Assembly: GCF_013408095.1 (NCBI RefSeq)
Contig: NZ_JACBZF010000001.1
Span: forward strand, 558,001 to 622,000
DNA length: 64,000 bases
Reading direction: 5' to 3'
Origin: Novosphingobium marinum
GTDB lineage: Bacteria > Pseudomonadota > Alphaproteobacteria > Sphingomonadales > Sphingomonadaceae
Shown here: positions 54,267 to 63,591 of the stretch, piece after piece
Position numbering within the stretch: the first letter of the stretch is position 1
How the letters are laid out: each line of letters begins with the position of its first letter
Position numbers and translations under genes: made by a program
Notes under the pieces: generated by a model
Databases searched by the model: none
Told to the model about the DNA's origin: nothing
The model's input: only the letters and a program-made list of their open reading frames with translations

Positions 54267-55574
54267 TTCGCGAGGCGCAAGGCGAACCGTAATCCGCGTG
54301 AGAGGGCCGTTGTCGCCCTCGCCTGCCATCTCCTCGGACAGGACTTCGCCGCGAGCATGAAGCCATGCGAGCTTCCTGCCTTCGGCGGCAGGAATCAGGA
54401 AGGTACAGGTCGTAGCATCTTCAGTCAGGGCTGCTCCGACCGTATCCAGCAGCTCGTCGCAACCTTCGCCCGTAAGTGCCGATAGGGGAACGATTATCTC
54501 CTCATCGCGTCGAGCCACGATCTTACGCAGTTCGACCTGCCTTGCTTGCGAGAGCAAGTCCCATTTGTTCCACACTTCGACAATCGGTACAGTCGGTAGA
54601 TCCGGCTCTCCATCCTCCCCTGTCTGAATGACGCCGAGGTCGGAAAGCACGTCGAGGACCTGGGTTTTCTGAGCCTCACTGTCCGGATTCGCGATATCCC
54701 GGACATGCAGGATTATGTCGGCTGCGGTGACTTCCTCGAGGGTTGCGCGAAATGCCGCGACGAGCTGTGTCGGAAGGTCCGAAATGAAGCCGACGGTATC
54801 GGACAGAATTGCCTTCTCGACGGCCGGAAGTGAAATTGCTCGCATCGTCGGGTCGAGAGTCGCGAAAAGAAGGTCTTCCGCCATGACGTCCGCACCCGTC
54901 AGACGATTGAAAAGAGTGGATTTTCCCGCATTGGTGTAGCCCACAAGTGCCACTACCGGCCATGGTGCCTTTCCCCGTCGATCGCGGTGGAGGCCACGGG
55001 TCTTGCGAACCTGCTCGAGCTCGCGCCTGATCTTCGCCATGCGGTCGCGGATCATGCGGCGGTCGGCCTCGATCTGCGTCTCGCCGGGACCGCCGAGAAA
55101 CCCGAAGCCGCCGCGCTGGCGCTCGAGGTGGGTCCAGCTTCGGACGAGCCTGCCCGCCTGATAATCGAGGTGTGCCAGTTCGACTTGCAAGCGGCCTTCG
55201 GCAGTGGCCGCCCTCTCCCCGAATATCTCGAGGATCAGCCCGGTCCTGTCGATGACCTTGCGTTTAAGTTTCTCTTCGAGGTTGCGCTGCTGGATAGCCG
55301 AAAGCGCGCCGTCGACTATCACCAGCTCGGCTTCTGACTGTTCGCAGGCGACGGCGATGTTCTGGACCTGCCCCTCACCGAAGAGCGTGCCCGGGCGCGG
55401 ATCGCGTATTGGTATCACGAAGGCATCGGCCACCACGATCCCGATCGCCAGTGCCAGGCCCTTTGCTTCTTCCAGTCGGGCGTCAGGATCGAGGTCCGAT
55501 CGCCCGCGCAGATGCGGATAAGCTACGACGGCACGTGCGCCGCGCGTCACCTCTCCCTTCAGTTCCTCTTCCAA
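54243..55574 (-). CDS. hflX: GTPase HflX
   Basis: 443 residues. The HflX-specific N-domain has GTLFGEGQVQNIA and the GGPGETQIEADRR segment. The G domain has VGYTNAGKSTLFN (G1), DTVGFISDLP (G3) and NKWD (G4). It rescues or splits stalled 70S ribosomes and follows hfq, as in many proteobacteria. The start is a TTG at 55574, the only candidate after the in-frame hfq stop; a GTG at 55550 is an alternative, and neither has a strong ribosome-binding site. Confidence 0.93.
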   Translation of the reverse strand: MEEELKGEVTRGARAVVAYPHLRGRSDLDPDARLEEAKGLALAIGIVVADAFVIPIRDPRPGTLFGEGQVQNIAVACEQSEAELVIVDGALSAIQQRNLEEKLKRKVIDRTGLILEIFGERAATAEGRLQVELAHLDYQAGRLVRSWTHLERQRGGFGFLGGPGETQIEADRRMIRDRMAKIRRELEQVRKTRGLHRDRRGKAPWPVVALVGYTNAGKSTLFNRLTGADVMAEDLLFATLDPTMRAISLPAVEKAILSDTVGFISDLPTQLVAAFRATLEEVTAADIILHVRDIANPDSEAQKTQVLDVLSDLGVIQTGEDGEPDLPTVPIVEVWNKWDLLSQARQVELRKIVARRDEEIIVPLSALTGEGCDELLDTVGAALTEDATTCTFLIPAAEGRKLAWLHARGEVLSEEMAGEGDNGPLTRITVRLAPRELGRFSAL

Positions 55575-55592
55575 ATCGTCTCGCTTTTTCGT

Positions 55593-56156
55593 TCAACCGT
55601 CGTCGTCGCCGTCATCCTCGTGCGACTGCAAGTCGACCGGAGTGACGGGCTGTATCGTCGAAACGGCGTGCTTGTAGGCAAGTTGCACGTAACCTTCACG
55701 TTCGAGCAGCATGCAGAACAGGTCATAGGCCGCCACCCTGCCCTGGAGCATGACACCGTTGACCAGGAACATCGTGACTTGCACCTCGGCGCTGCGGATG
55801 CTGGACAGGAAGACGTCCTGAAGGAGGCGTGCCTTCTTGCTGCCATCCGTCACGCCGCCAAATTGCGCCGCATCGATGGGAGCGCTTGGCATGATGGTCG
55901 AGATTGCGTGCTTGTAGACGAGTTGCGACTGGCCATCGCGCCGAAGCAGGATCGAAAAGTTGTCGAACCAGGTGACGATGCCCTGAAGCTTGACGCCTTT
56001 TACCAGGAACATCGTTACGGGAGTCTTGTTCTTGCGCAGGAGGTTAAGGAACTGGTCCTGGAGGTTCTGGCCCTTGCCTCCGTTCGCCGGTGCCTCGACC
56101 TTCGCAGGAACGGGCGGTGCCGGCCGGGGCCGGGCTGAAAGAGTACGTCCTGCCAT
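55593..56156 (-). CDS. hfq: Hfq RNA chaperone with two tandem Sm domains
   Basis: 187 residues, about twice the usual length. Two Hfq domains are present: residues 31-90 ([39 protein letters not shown]) and 111-170 ([33 protein letters not shown]), an exact 80-residue offset. Both keep Q-D of the proximal site and the YKHA(I/V)ST motif. The basic rim patch is weak in the first domain and lost in the second (RSAEVQ). A Pro/Ala-rich N-terminus and an acidic C-tail (EDDGDDDG) flank them. AAGGAG precedes the ATG at 56156. A trimer would mimic the normal hexamer. Confidence 0.93.
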   Translation of the reverse strand: MAGRTLSARPRPAPPVPAKVEAPANGGKGQNLQDQFLNLLRKNKTPVTMFLVKGVKLQGIVTWFDNFSILLRRDGQSQLVYKHAISTIMPSAPIDAAQFGGVTDGSKKARLLQDVFLSSIRSAEVQVTMFLVNGVMLQGRVAAYDLFCMLLEREGYVQLAYKHAVSTIQPVTPVDLQSHEDDGDDDG

Positions 56157-56276
56157 GTCTTGCTCCTTATTCTTGGCAGCCGCTTCTGCGGTCCGCATTC
56201 TGGCCCCTTCAAAGGCCGATGCCGGCGATCCTATCGTTTTGCTGCAGTGCAGTAAATCCGAAAAATCCCGGCCCGT

Positions 56277-57671
56277 TCAACTGCCCTCCTCTTCCTTCTC
56301 CGTTTCCCGCTTTTCCGACATTCCGAGAAGCTTGAGCTTGCGATGGAGTGCCGACCGCTCCATTCCGATGAACGCTGCCGTCCTCGAGATGTTGCCCGAG
56401 AATCGCCGGATCTGGACTTTCAGGTATTCGCGCTCGAAGCTTTCCCTGGCTTCCCTGAGCGGCGAACTCATCATGCTGGAAATGCGGGAATCGCCCTCGA
56501 CGCGGTTGTCGAGGATTTCAGGCGGAAGCATGTCGACGACGATATTTCCGAGCTTCTCGCGCGGGGCCATGATTACCGTTCGCTCGATCACATTGCGCAA
56601 CTGACGGACATTTCCCGGCCATTCGTACGCCTGCAGGGCAGTCATGGCTTCGGCGGCGATTTCCGGCGGTGGAACCCCCTGTTCGTTGGCGAACCGGGCG
56701 AAAAAGTGGTCGACGAGAGAGGGAATGTCCTCTCTCCGTTCGCGAAGCGCCGGGACCTGCACGGGGACGACATTGAGACGATAGAAGAGGTCCTCGCGGA
56801 AGCGCCTTTCGGCTATCTCTTTCTCCAGCTCGCGCGAGGTCGAGGAAACGACCCTGACATCGACGCGTATCTGCCGGTTGCCGCCCACCCTGACAAAAGC
56901 CTGATCGGTGAGGACCCGCAGGATTCTCGCTTGAGTCGACAGTGGCATGTCGGCAACTTCGTCGAAATAGAGCGTTCCGCCGTCGGCGCTTTCCAGCAGC
57001 CCGGGGCGGACGAGGCTTCCCTCCGCCTCCTCGCCGAACAGTTCCTGCTCGAACCTTTCGGGCGTGATCCTCGCGGAATTGACACACACGAACGGGTTCG
57101 AGGCGCGCGGACTCCATGAGTGGAGCAGGCGGGCCGCCACTTCCTTGCCTGCCCCGGCCGGGCCGCTGATCAGCAAGCGACTGCCGGTATTGGCAACGCG
57201 TTTCAGAGTGGCGCGCACCTGGTTGATCGCCGAACTATTGCCCGTGAACTCCTCGCCGATCGAGAAATCATGCCGCAGTTGCGCATTTTCCCGACGCAGC
57301 CGGTCGGTTTCGGTGGCCTTGGCCACGAGATGGAGCAGTTTTTCCGCTTCGAACGGCTTTTCGATGAAATCCACGGCGCCGCGGCTGACCGCGGCAACCG
57401 CTGTGTCGATATTGCCATGACCGGAAAAGATGATGACCGGCAGCTCGGGCTCCCTTGCCTTGATCGCGTCGAGCACCTCGAGCCCGTCCATCGCGCTGCC
57501 GTGCAGCCATACGTCGAGGAGCACGAGCGACGGGCGCCGTTCGTCGACCGCATCGAGCGCAGACCGGCTGTCGCCAGCCGTGCGACACTCGTAGCCTTCG
57601 TCGCTCAGGACACCTGCGACGAGTTCGCGGATATCGCGTTCATCGTCGACGATCAGAATATCGAGCGCCAT
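56277..57671 (-). CDS. ntrX: Response regulator NtrX
   Basis: 464 residues. A receiver domain has D53 as the phospho-acceptor (LVLLDVW) and K105 in EKPF. The AAA+ domain has a P-loop GPAGAGKE (170-177) but no GAFTGA loop for contact with sigma-54. A Fis-type helix-turn-helix ends the protein (ISRTAAFIGMERSALHRKLK). With NtrY it controls nitrogen and redox responses and envelope processes in alphaproteobacteria. It sits 7 bp after ntrY. A 120-bp gap separates it from hfq. Confidence 0.95.
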   Translation of the reverse strand: MALDILIVDDERDIRELVAGVLSDEGYECRTAGDSRSALDAVDERRPSLVLLDVWLHGSAMDGLEVLDAIKAREPELPVIIFSGHGNIDTAVAAVSRGAVDFIEKPFEAEKLLHLVAKATETDRLRRENAQLRHDFSIGEEFTGNSSAINQVRATLKRVANTGSRLLISGPAGAGKEVAARLLHSWSPRASNPFVCVNSARITPERFEQELFGEEAEGSLVRPGLLESADGGTLYFDEVADMPLSTQARILRVLTDQAFVRVGGNRQIRVDVRVVSSTSRELEKEIAERRFREDLFYRLNVVPVQVPALRERREDIPSLVDHFFARFANEQGVPPPEIAAEAMTALQAYEWPGNVRQLRNVIERTVIMAPREKLGNIVVDMLPPEILDNRVEGDSRISSMMSSPLREARESFEREYLKVQIRRFSGNISRTAAFIGMERSALHRKLKLLGMSEKRETEKEEEGS

Positions 57672-57678
57672 TGGATCC

Positions 57679-59904
57679 TCATTCTGCTGCCTCGTTTTTA
57701 TGTCTTCCCAGGAGAGGGTCGCGCGCGAAGGTCATCGAAACCGTCGTGCCGCCGCTATCCGAAGGGGCGAACTGCATGTCGCCGCCGTGTTCCTCGACGA
57801 TCTTCTTGACGATGGCGAGACCGAGACCGGTGCCCTTCTCGCGCGTGGTCACGTAGGGCTCGACGATCCGCTCGCGATCCTGGGGCAGTCCGATGCCGTT
57901 GTCCGCGATCGACACGATGATGTCTTCTCCGTCGCGCCGGATCGAAACCGTGACTTTTCCGCGAAAGTTCTCTGCCTCGTCTTTAATCCTTGTTTCAACG
58001 GCTTCTACCGCATTCTTGAGAACGTTCGTCATGGCCTGACCGAACTGGTGGCGGTCGCATGCGATCATCCCGATCTCGCCCTCCTCGATGAACGAGAACG
58101 CAAGGTCGGGCCGTGCGACTTCCTGAAGGAAGAGCGCCTGCCGCGTCAGGGCGACGGGGTCCTCGGTCCGGAAAACGGGCTTCGGCAGCCGGGCGAAGGA
58201 CGAGAACTCGTCGACCATCTTTCGCAGATCGCCCACCTGCCGGATGATCGTGCTGGTCAATTCCTCGAAGAGTTCGGGATTGTCCTCGATCTGCTTGCGG
58301 TAACGGCGGCTCAGGCGCTCGGTCGCAAGCTGGATAGGAGTGAGCGGATTCTTGATCTCGTGCGCGATACGCCGCGCAACGTCAGACCATGCGGCCTGTC
58401 GCTGGTCGAGGAGCTGGCGCGTGATGTCCTCGAACGTGATCACGTACCCCGTTCGATCCTCGCTGATCTTCACCGCTAGCGTCAGCAAGTCGCCCGCGTT
58501 GTTGTACTGGACGATGCCGTGGCGCCCGCCCGAGTCGATTAGCGAAGCCATCTGCGGGGCCAGTTCGGACAGTTCGAGGCCCACCGGAGCAGGACCGAGC
58601 CGGTCCAGAAGCAGCTTTTGAGCCGAACTGTTCATCAGCAGGATGCGCGCTCGCTCGTCGAGGGAAATCACGCCCGCGGTCACGGATTCGAGCACGGCCT
58701 CGATAAAAGCGCGGCGCTCCGTCAACTGCTGGTTCGCGCCTACCAGGGCCTTGGTCTGCTTCTCGATCTGAGCTGTCATGCGATTGAAGGCACGGTTGAG
58801 AAGCCCGATTTCGTCGGCCCCGGTACGGCCCTCCACTCTCAGGGAGAAATTGCCGCTGCCGACGCGTTTCGCCGCTTCGACCAGTTCGTACAGCGGTTTG
58901 ACCTGCCGGTCCGCGAAGCGAAGCGCGAACCAAACGGACAGTCCGACAAGCGCCAGAGACGCCACGAACAATGCGACGTTGAAGCGCAATTGCAACACAC
59001 GGGCCCTGCTCGTGAGTACTTCATAGGCCTGGACGATGTTTTCGGCCCTCTGCCCCTGGCTGAAGGCGAGCAGGTCCGAACTGCGCGCGGTGTACAGGTA
59101 GATGCCGGCGCTGCGATCTATCGGTATGACAGCCTCGATACGGTTCGCGTCGGCCGAGACTACCATCGGGTTGCCCTGGCTGAGTTGCGCCACGACGTCC
59201 GGAGTAACCCGCTTGTGTGTATTGTTGCCTTCGGGATCGACGATCGCCACTGTCCGCAGCTGACCTTGGTCCGACTCCTGGAGAATGGCCGATTCAGTAA
59301 GCTTCCTGTTGATGACCTGGAAGGAATAGAATTCTGCGAAATCCGGACCGGCGATCGACTCCTCGCTCAGAAAACTGCCGAGATCCTCGGCCATGGCGAT
59401 CGATTCGTAGCCGACGTCGCGCTGAGCCTGCTCGTAGTATCCGCGCGCCAGTTTGTTTGCGTTCTCGAGCATGCCGCGCGAGCTGTCCGAAAACCAGAAC
59501 TCCACGCCAGACTGGAACAACCACGATGCGAAGATCACCACCAGAAGCGTCGGTACCGCAGCGATCAGCGAAAATATGAAGACGAGCCGCACATGCATGC
59601 GACCGGTGCCGCCGATGCTTTCCTTCGCCCGCCTGAGCGCCATTCGACGACCCAGCAGGATCAGTATCGCCATGGCCGGAACCAGAGTGCCGACAAGCAG
59701 GGTCGCCGTGAGGTCGGAAGGAAGCAATTCCCTTTTCGCAGCCTGCGCGTCTAGAGCGATCCACGTCGCTGCGGTCATGATGAGGAAACCGATGACCGAG
59801 ACGATTTCCATCACGGCGAAAAAATTGGCGCGCCGCGCGGCAACCTGCACGCGCCGCCACCAGCGCGGCCAGCGCCGCTTTTGGGTAGGCAACTCCCGAT
59901 CCAT
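57679..59904 (-). CDS. ntrY: Nitrogen-regulation sensor histidine kinase NtrY
   Basis: 741 residues. Transmembrane helices lie at about 29-51, 65-85, 107-130 and 307-330, with a periplasmic-like region (131-305) between the last two. A HAMP domain (331-385), a PAS domain (395-500), and the kinase core follow. The phospho-acceptor is H515 in [12 protein letters not shown]. The ATP-binding G boxes include DNGIGLPQDRERIV and GTGLGLAIVKKI. It phosphorylates NtrX. Its ATG has only a weak ribosome-binding site. Confidence 0.95.
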   Translation of the reverse strand: MDRELPTQKRRWPRWWRRVQVAARRANFFAVMEIVSVIGFLIMTAATWIALDAQAAKRELLPSDLTATLLVGTLVPAMAILILLGRRMALRRAKESIGGTGRMHVRLVFIFSLIAAVPTLLVVIFASWLFQSGVEFWFSDSSRGMLENANKLARGYYEQAQRDVGYESIAMAEDLGSFLSEESIAGPDFAEFYSFQVINRKLTESAILQESDQGQLRTVAIVDPEGNNTHKRVTPDVVAQLSQGNPMVVSADANRIEAVIPIDRSAGIYLYTARSSDLLAFSQGQRAENIVQAYEVLTSRARVLQLRFNVALFVASLALVGLSVWFALRFADRQVKPLYELVEAAKRVGSGNFSLRVEGRTGADEIGLLNRAFNRMTAQIEKQTKALVGANQQLTERRAFIEAVLESVTAGVISLDERARILLMNSSAQKLLLDRLGPAPVGLELSELAPQMASLIDSGGRHGIVQYNNAGDLLTLAVKISEDRTGYVITFEDITRQLLDQRQAAWSDVARRIAHEIKNPLTPIQLATERLSRRYRKQIEDNPELFEELTSTIIRQVGDLRKMVDEFSSFARLPKPVFRTEDPVALTRQALFLQEVARPDLAFSFIEEGEIGMIACDRHQFGQAMTNVLKNAVEAVETRIKDEAENFRGKVTVSIRRDGEDIIVSIADNGIGLPQDRERIVEPYVTTREKGTGLGLAIVKKIVEEHGGDMQFAPSDSGGTTVSMTFARDPLLGRHKNEAAE

Positions 59905-59961
59905 CGTTGCCAGATTACAACAGTAGCTGTTGCGATTTTACAAGAGGTTTCTTCATGCGCC

Positions 59962-61380
59962 TCATCGGCGCGGCGCAAATTCCTCGGGGTCCAGCGCAAG
60001 ATCGTTCAGCCGCTTGCGCAAGGTATTACGATTTATCCCCAGCGCCTCGGCGGCGCGAAGCTGGTTGCCACCGGTTTCCGAAAGGACCTGCGCGAACAAT
60101 GGCCTCTCGAGCGCGGCCAGGGCGCTGGCGTAAATCGTGCCGCGCGGCGGAGCTTCGCTGGCGAGCCAGTTCAGCACGGCGCGCTCAAGATCCGCCGGAG
60201 CATCAGCCGGGTTCTGGTCGGCCTGGACCGGGGCCTCCTTGAGCAGGACAGAAACCGATGGGGCATCCACTGTCTCTTCGCGTGCAAGCAGCGCCACGCG
60301 GTAGACGAAGTTCTTCAATTCGCGCACGTTTCCGGGCCAGGAGTGATGACGGAGTACATCGATCGCTTCTGCCGAAAGTTGGCGCCTCGGCAGACCTTCT
60401 GCCGCTGCGAGCTGGAAGAAATGCTTCGTAAGCGCCTCGATGTCCTCCGCCCGATCGCGAAGCGGAGGCATCTCGATCGGCACAACATTCAATCGGTAAA
60501 ACAGATCTTCTCGGAACTGTCCCGCCGCGATCATCGGCTTCAGGTCGCGGTTCGTAGCCGCGACTATCCGCGCGTCGATTGCGACATCCTCGGTTCCGCC
60601 TACCCTGCGGATGGTGCCGGACTGCAGCGCGCGGAGAAGCCTTGTCTGGGCCTCCATCGGCATGTCGCCGATTTCGTCGAGAAACAGCGTTCCGCCCCTC
60701 GCCTGCTCGAACTTGCCGATGTGGCGAGCGACCGCACCCGTAAAAGCGCCCTTCTCGTGTCCGAACAGCTCGCTTTCGATCAGTTCGGCAGGAATGGCTG
60801 CGGTATTGATCGCCACGAACGGCCCGCTCCGCCTGTCGCCCAGTTGATGGATCGCCTCGGCAACGACCTCCTTGCCGGTACCCGATTCGCCGGTCACAAG
60901 GACCGTCAGGTCATTGCGCAGTACCCGCGTGATCATGCGGAAGACCGCTTGCATGGCCGGGCTGCGGCCAACCAGCGGCAAGCCTCCGGCTTCGGGGTCT
61001 TCGCCCCCCTGCCCTGCGGCGTTCCGATCGCCCACGGCCTGGGTCACCGCCCGGGCAAGCTCGTCTATGTCGAAGGGCTTCGGAAAGTATTCGAATGCAC
61101 CGGTGTCAGTCGCCCGTACCGCGGTATCGAGAGTGTTCTGAGCCGACAGGATGATGATCGGCAGGCCGGGACAGGCGGCTTGCACGGCGCCAATCGTGCC
61201 GATTCCGTCGCCGTCGGGCAGCATGACATCGGTCACGAATGCCGCGAATGTGCTTTCGGCCAGAAGTCGGTCCCGCTCGGCGATGGTTTCGCAATGCACC
61301 ACCTCGAAACCTTCGGCCTCGAGCGCGGCAGTGATCACGACGGCGATGGAGCGATCGTCCTCGAGCAGCAGGATTTTCAC
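59962..61380 (-). CDS. ntrC: Nitrogen regulator NtrC
   Basis: 472 residues from a GTG at 61380 overlapping the ntrB stop (GTGA). Receiver D51 in VTDVMLPDGDG, Walker A GESGTGKE (164-171), a proper GAFTGA loop (211-216), sensor motifs and a C-terminal helix-turn-helix (GGNQLRAAEALGINRNTLRKR) are present. It activates sigma-54 promoters under nitrogen limitation. Unlike the neighbouring NtrX, it has the GAFTGA loop. Confidence 0.96.
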   Translation of the reverse strand: MKILLLEDDRSIAVVITAALEAEGFEVVHCETIAERDRLLAESTFAAFVTDVMLPDGDGIGTIGAVQAACPGLPIIILSAQNTLDTAVRATDTGAFEYFPKPFDIDELARAVTQAVGDRNAAGQGGEDPEAGGLPLVGRSPAMQAVFRMITRVLRNDLTVLVTGESGTGKEVVAEAIHQLGDRRSGPFVAINTAAIPAELIESELFGHEKGAFTGAVARHIGKFEQARGGTLFLDEIGDMPMEAQTRLLRALQSGTIRRVGGTEDVAIDARIVAATNRDLKPMIAAGQFREDLFYRLNVVPIEMPPLRDRAEDIEALTKHFFQLAAAEGLPRRQLSAEAIDVLRHHSWPGNVRELKNFVYRVALLAREETVDAPSVSVLLKEAPVQADQNPADAPADLERAVLNWLASEAPPRGTIYASALAALERPLFAQVLSETGGNQLRAAEALGINRNTLRKRLNDLALDPEEFAPRR

Positions 61381-62501
61381 GCTGCCGCTCCCTCGTCCTG
61401 AACAGAGTCGTCGCGTTCGGCGAGCGGCAGGTGGACGCGAAAGTGCGTCAGGCCGCGCGTATCGTCCCGTTCGTGACTGATGCGCCCATTCATGTCCCGG
61501 ACCAGCTTCCTGACAAGAGGGAGGCCCAGCCCCTGGCCCGAATTCTTGCTCGTCACGAATGGCTCGAAAATGTGCTCGCGCATGGCGGGATCGACGCCTG
61601 GGCCATTGTCGCTTACCCGCAGTTCTATCGGCAGTCTGACAGGCCGTCCGCTGTCGGTCGTGTGGAGTTGCAGGCCGCTGGCAAAGCGTGTCCGCACTAG
61701 AACGAGCGGTCGCTTCTCGCCGCTGCACGCCTCGAACGCGTTGGAAAGCAGATTGATGAGGACCTGGACGAGTCCGTCCGGACTCCCCAGGACAGGCGGC
61801 AGCGACGGGTCGAATTCCTCGATGACCTCGACCCTGGGTGCCGATCTCCCGTCGGCGGCGCCCAGCACCGCGATCGCCCTGCGCGCCGCCACGTGCAGGT
61901 TGCACGGTTCCACCGGGGCAGCAGTCCTGCGACTGAGCGTCTGCATCTGGTCGATCAGCAGTGCGATGCGATCGACTTCGGCGGTGATCAGTTCGGTGAG
62001 CGGGCGGTCCCTTTTGCCGACCTTGCGCGCCAGCAACTGCGATGCGCCGCGTATGCCGGCGAGCGGGTTCTTGATTTCGTGCGCGAGTATTTCCGGACCG
62101 CGGAGCGCCGCGTTGTCGGCTCCGCCCGAATCCTCTCCGAGAGCCTCGGTGGCAGAGTGGTCGTGAAGCGTCAGCATCTGCCAGCCGGCCACGTCTGCGA
62201 TGGGCGCCACGCTCATGTCTATTCGGCGGGCGAACGAGCCCGAAACAAGGACATCGATCTCGCGCGCGGAAACCGGTGTCTCGAAGTCGGCGATCCGCTC
62301 TTCGAAGCGTGAATCCCCGAATACCAGCACTTCTGTCAGCTTGCGCCCGGTGAGCCGGCGAACGCTCTGCCCGAAGAATTGCTCGGCTGCGGGGTTGGCC
62401 GAAGCGATCCTGAGGCGCGGCGCGAGCAGGAGGACGGCTAGCGGCAGGCTGGCAAGTTGCAGACCCGCGTCCGGCACGGCCAGACGGGATATCGTCGTCA
62501 T
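61377..62501 (-). CDS. ntrB: Nitrogen sensor histidine kinase NtrB (GlnL)
   Basis: 374 residues, soluble. An N-terminal PAS domain (about 15-110) leads to the HisKA helix with H141 in [16 protein letters not shown]-binding motifs ([32 protein letters not shown]) follow. It phosphorylates or dephosphorylates NtrC under PII control. The ATG overlaps the dusB stop (ATGA). Confidence 0.95.
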   Translation of the reverse strand: MTTISRLAVPDAGLQLASLPLAVLLLAPRLRIASANPAAEQFFGQSVRRLTGRKLTEVLVFGDSRFEERIADFETPVSAREIDVLVSGSFARRIDMSVAPIADVAGWQMLTLHDHSATEALGEDSGGADNAALRGPEILAHEIKNPLAGIRGASQLLARKVGKRDRPLTELITAEVDRIALLIDQMQTLSRRTAAPVEPCNLHVAARRAIAVLGAADGRSAPRVEVIEEFDPSLPPVLGSPDGLVQVLINLLSNAFEACSGEKRPLVLVRTRFASGLQLHTTDSGRPVRLPIELRVSDNGPGVDPAMREHIFEPFVTSKNSGQGLGLPLVRKLVRDMNGRISHERDDTRGLTHFRVHLPLAERDDSVQDEGAAA

Positions 62502-63514
62502 GCCGCCTGACGCCGCAGGAACGGGCGGTAGAAGTCGGCAAGGGCGCGGATCACATCGTCCGCGTCATCCATGACGTTGACCTTGTTGCGGAAGTCTGCG
62601 GAACCGGGCAGTCCCTTCGTGTACCAGCCGAGGTGCTTGCGTGCCATCTTCGTGCCGACTTCGCGGCCGTAGTGCGAGAGCATCTCGCGATAGTGATCGG
62701 TCAGCACGGCGTACTGCTCGTCCATGTCCGGGTCGGCTTTGGCTGTTCCATTGCGCCACCAGTGCATGACCTGCGATAGCAGCCAGGGCTTGCCGTAGGC
62801 GCCACGCCCGATCATCAGGCCGTCCGCGCCGGATTGATCGAGCGCGGTAGCCGCATCTGAGATCGAGCAGATGTCACCGTTTACCACGACAGGCACCGAG
62901 ACCGCATCCTTCACACGCCGCACGAAGCGCCAGTCGGCCTCGCCCTTGTACATCTGGTTGCGCGTCCGTCCGTGCACCGTGATCATCTTGGCGCCGAGAT
63001 CCTGCGCGATCCGCGCCAGTTCCGGAGCGTTGAGCGAATCGTGGTCCCAGCCCATCCGCATCTTGACGGTGACGGGAACGCTTACCGCCTTCACGGTCGC
63101 ATCGATCAGGCTGGCGGCGAGTCCAAGGTCGCGCATGAGCGCCGATCCGGCATCTCCGTTGGTCACTTTCCGAACCGGGCAGCCCATGTTGATGTCGACA
63201 ATAGCCGCGCCACGATCCTCGCTGAGCCTGGCTGCCTCGCCCATCTGCACCGGATCGCACCCGACCAACTGCATGGACACCGGTTCCTCGATCGGATCCC
63301 AAGCTGCTTTCTGAACGGACTGCCGCGTCTCGCGGATGGCAGCGGGGCTGGCGATCATCTCGGTCACGTTCAGGCCCGAGCCGAACCTGCGGACCATCCG
63401 CCTGAACGGAAGGTCGGTCACGCCCGTCATCGGTGCCAGGATAACCGGGCAATCGATGCGGATCGGGCCGATGTCGATCGGACTGAGCGCGGGGGAATTC
63501 GGAAGCTGCGTCAT
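62498..63514 (-). CDS. dusB: tRNA-dihydrouridine synthase DusB
   Basis: 338 residues. The FMN TIM barrel has [11 protein letters not shown], the catalytic cysteine in [17 protein letters not shown], and [18 protein letters not shown]. It reduces specific uridines in tRNA. The ATG at 63514 was chosen since it precedes the conserved [14 protein letters not shown] and lies near a typical promoter region; upstream frame extension exists but does not look coding. It heads the ntrBC run, an alphaproteobacterial arrangement. Confidence 0.95.
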   Translation of the reverse strand: MTQLPNSPALSPIDIGPIRIDCPVILAPMTGVTDLPFRRMVRRFGSGLNVTEMIASPAAIRETRQSVQKAAWDPIEEPVSMQLVGCDPVQMGEAARLSEDRGAAIVDINMGCPVRKVTNGDAGSALMRDLGLAASLIDATVKAVSVPVTVKMRMGWDHDSLNAPELARIAQDLGAKMITVHGRTRNQMYKGEADWRFVRRVKDAVSVPVVVNGDICSISDAATALDQSGADGLMIGRGAYGKPWLLSQVMHWWRNGTAKADPDMDEQYAVLTDHYREMLSHYGREVGTKMARKHLGWYTKGLPGSADFRNKVNVMDDADDVIRALADFYRPFLRRQAA

Positions 63515-63526
63515 AACAAATGATGT

Positions 63527-63573
63527 GCCTAAAAAACGGGCAGCCTTTAGGCGATTGCTCTTGCCACGGCAAG
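63527..63573. promoter_or_regulatory. Inverted repeats in the dusB/ispD divergent gap
   Basis: Two inverted repeats lie in this 77-bp intergenic region: GCCTAAA (63527-63533) with TTTAGGC (63546-63552) and a 12-nt spacer; and CTTGCC (63560-63565) with GGCAAG (63568-63573) and a 2-nt spacer. They may be operators for one or both genes. Confidence 0.4.
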
Positions 63574-63591
63574 GGTTTACCGGGCAGGTCG

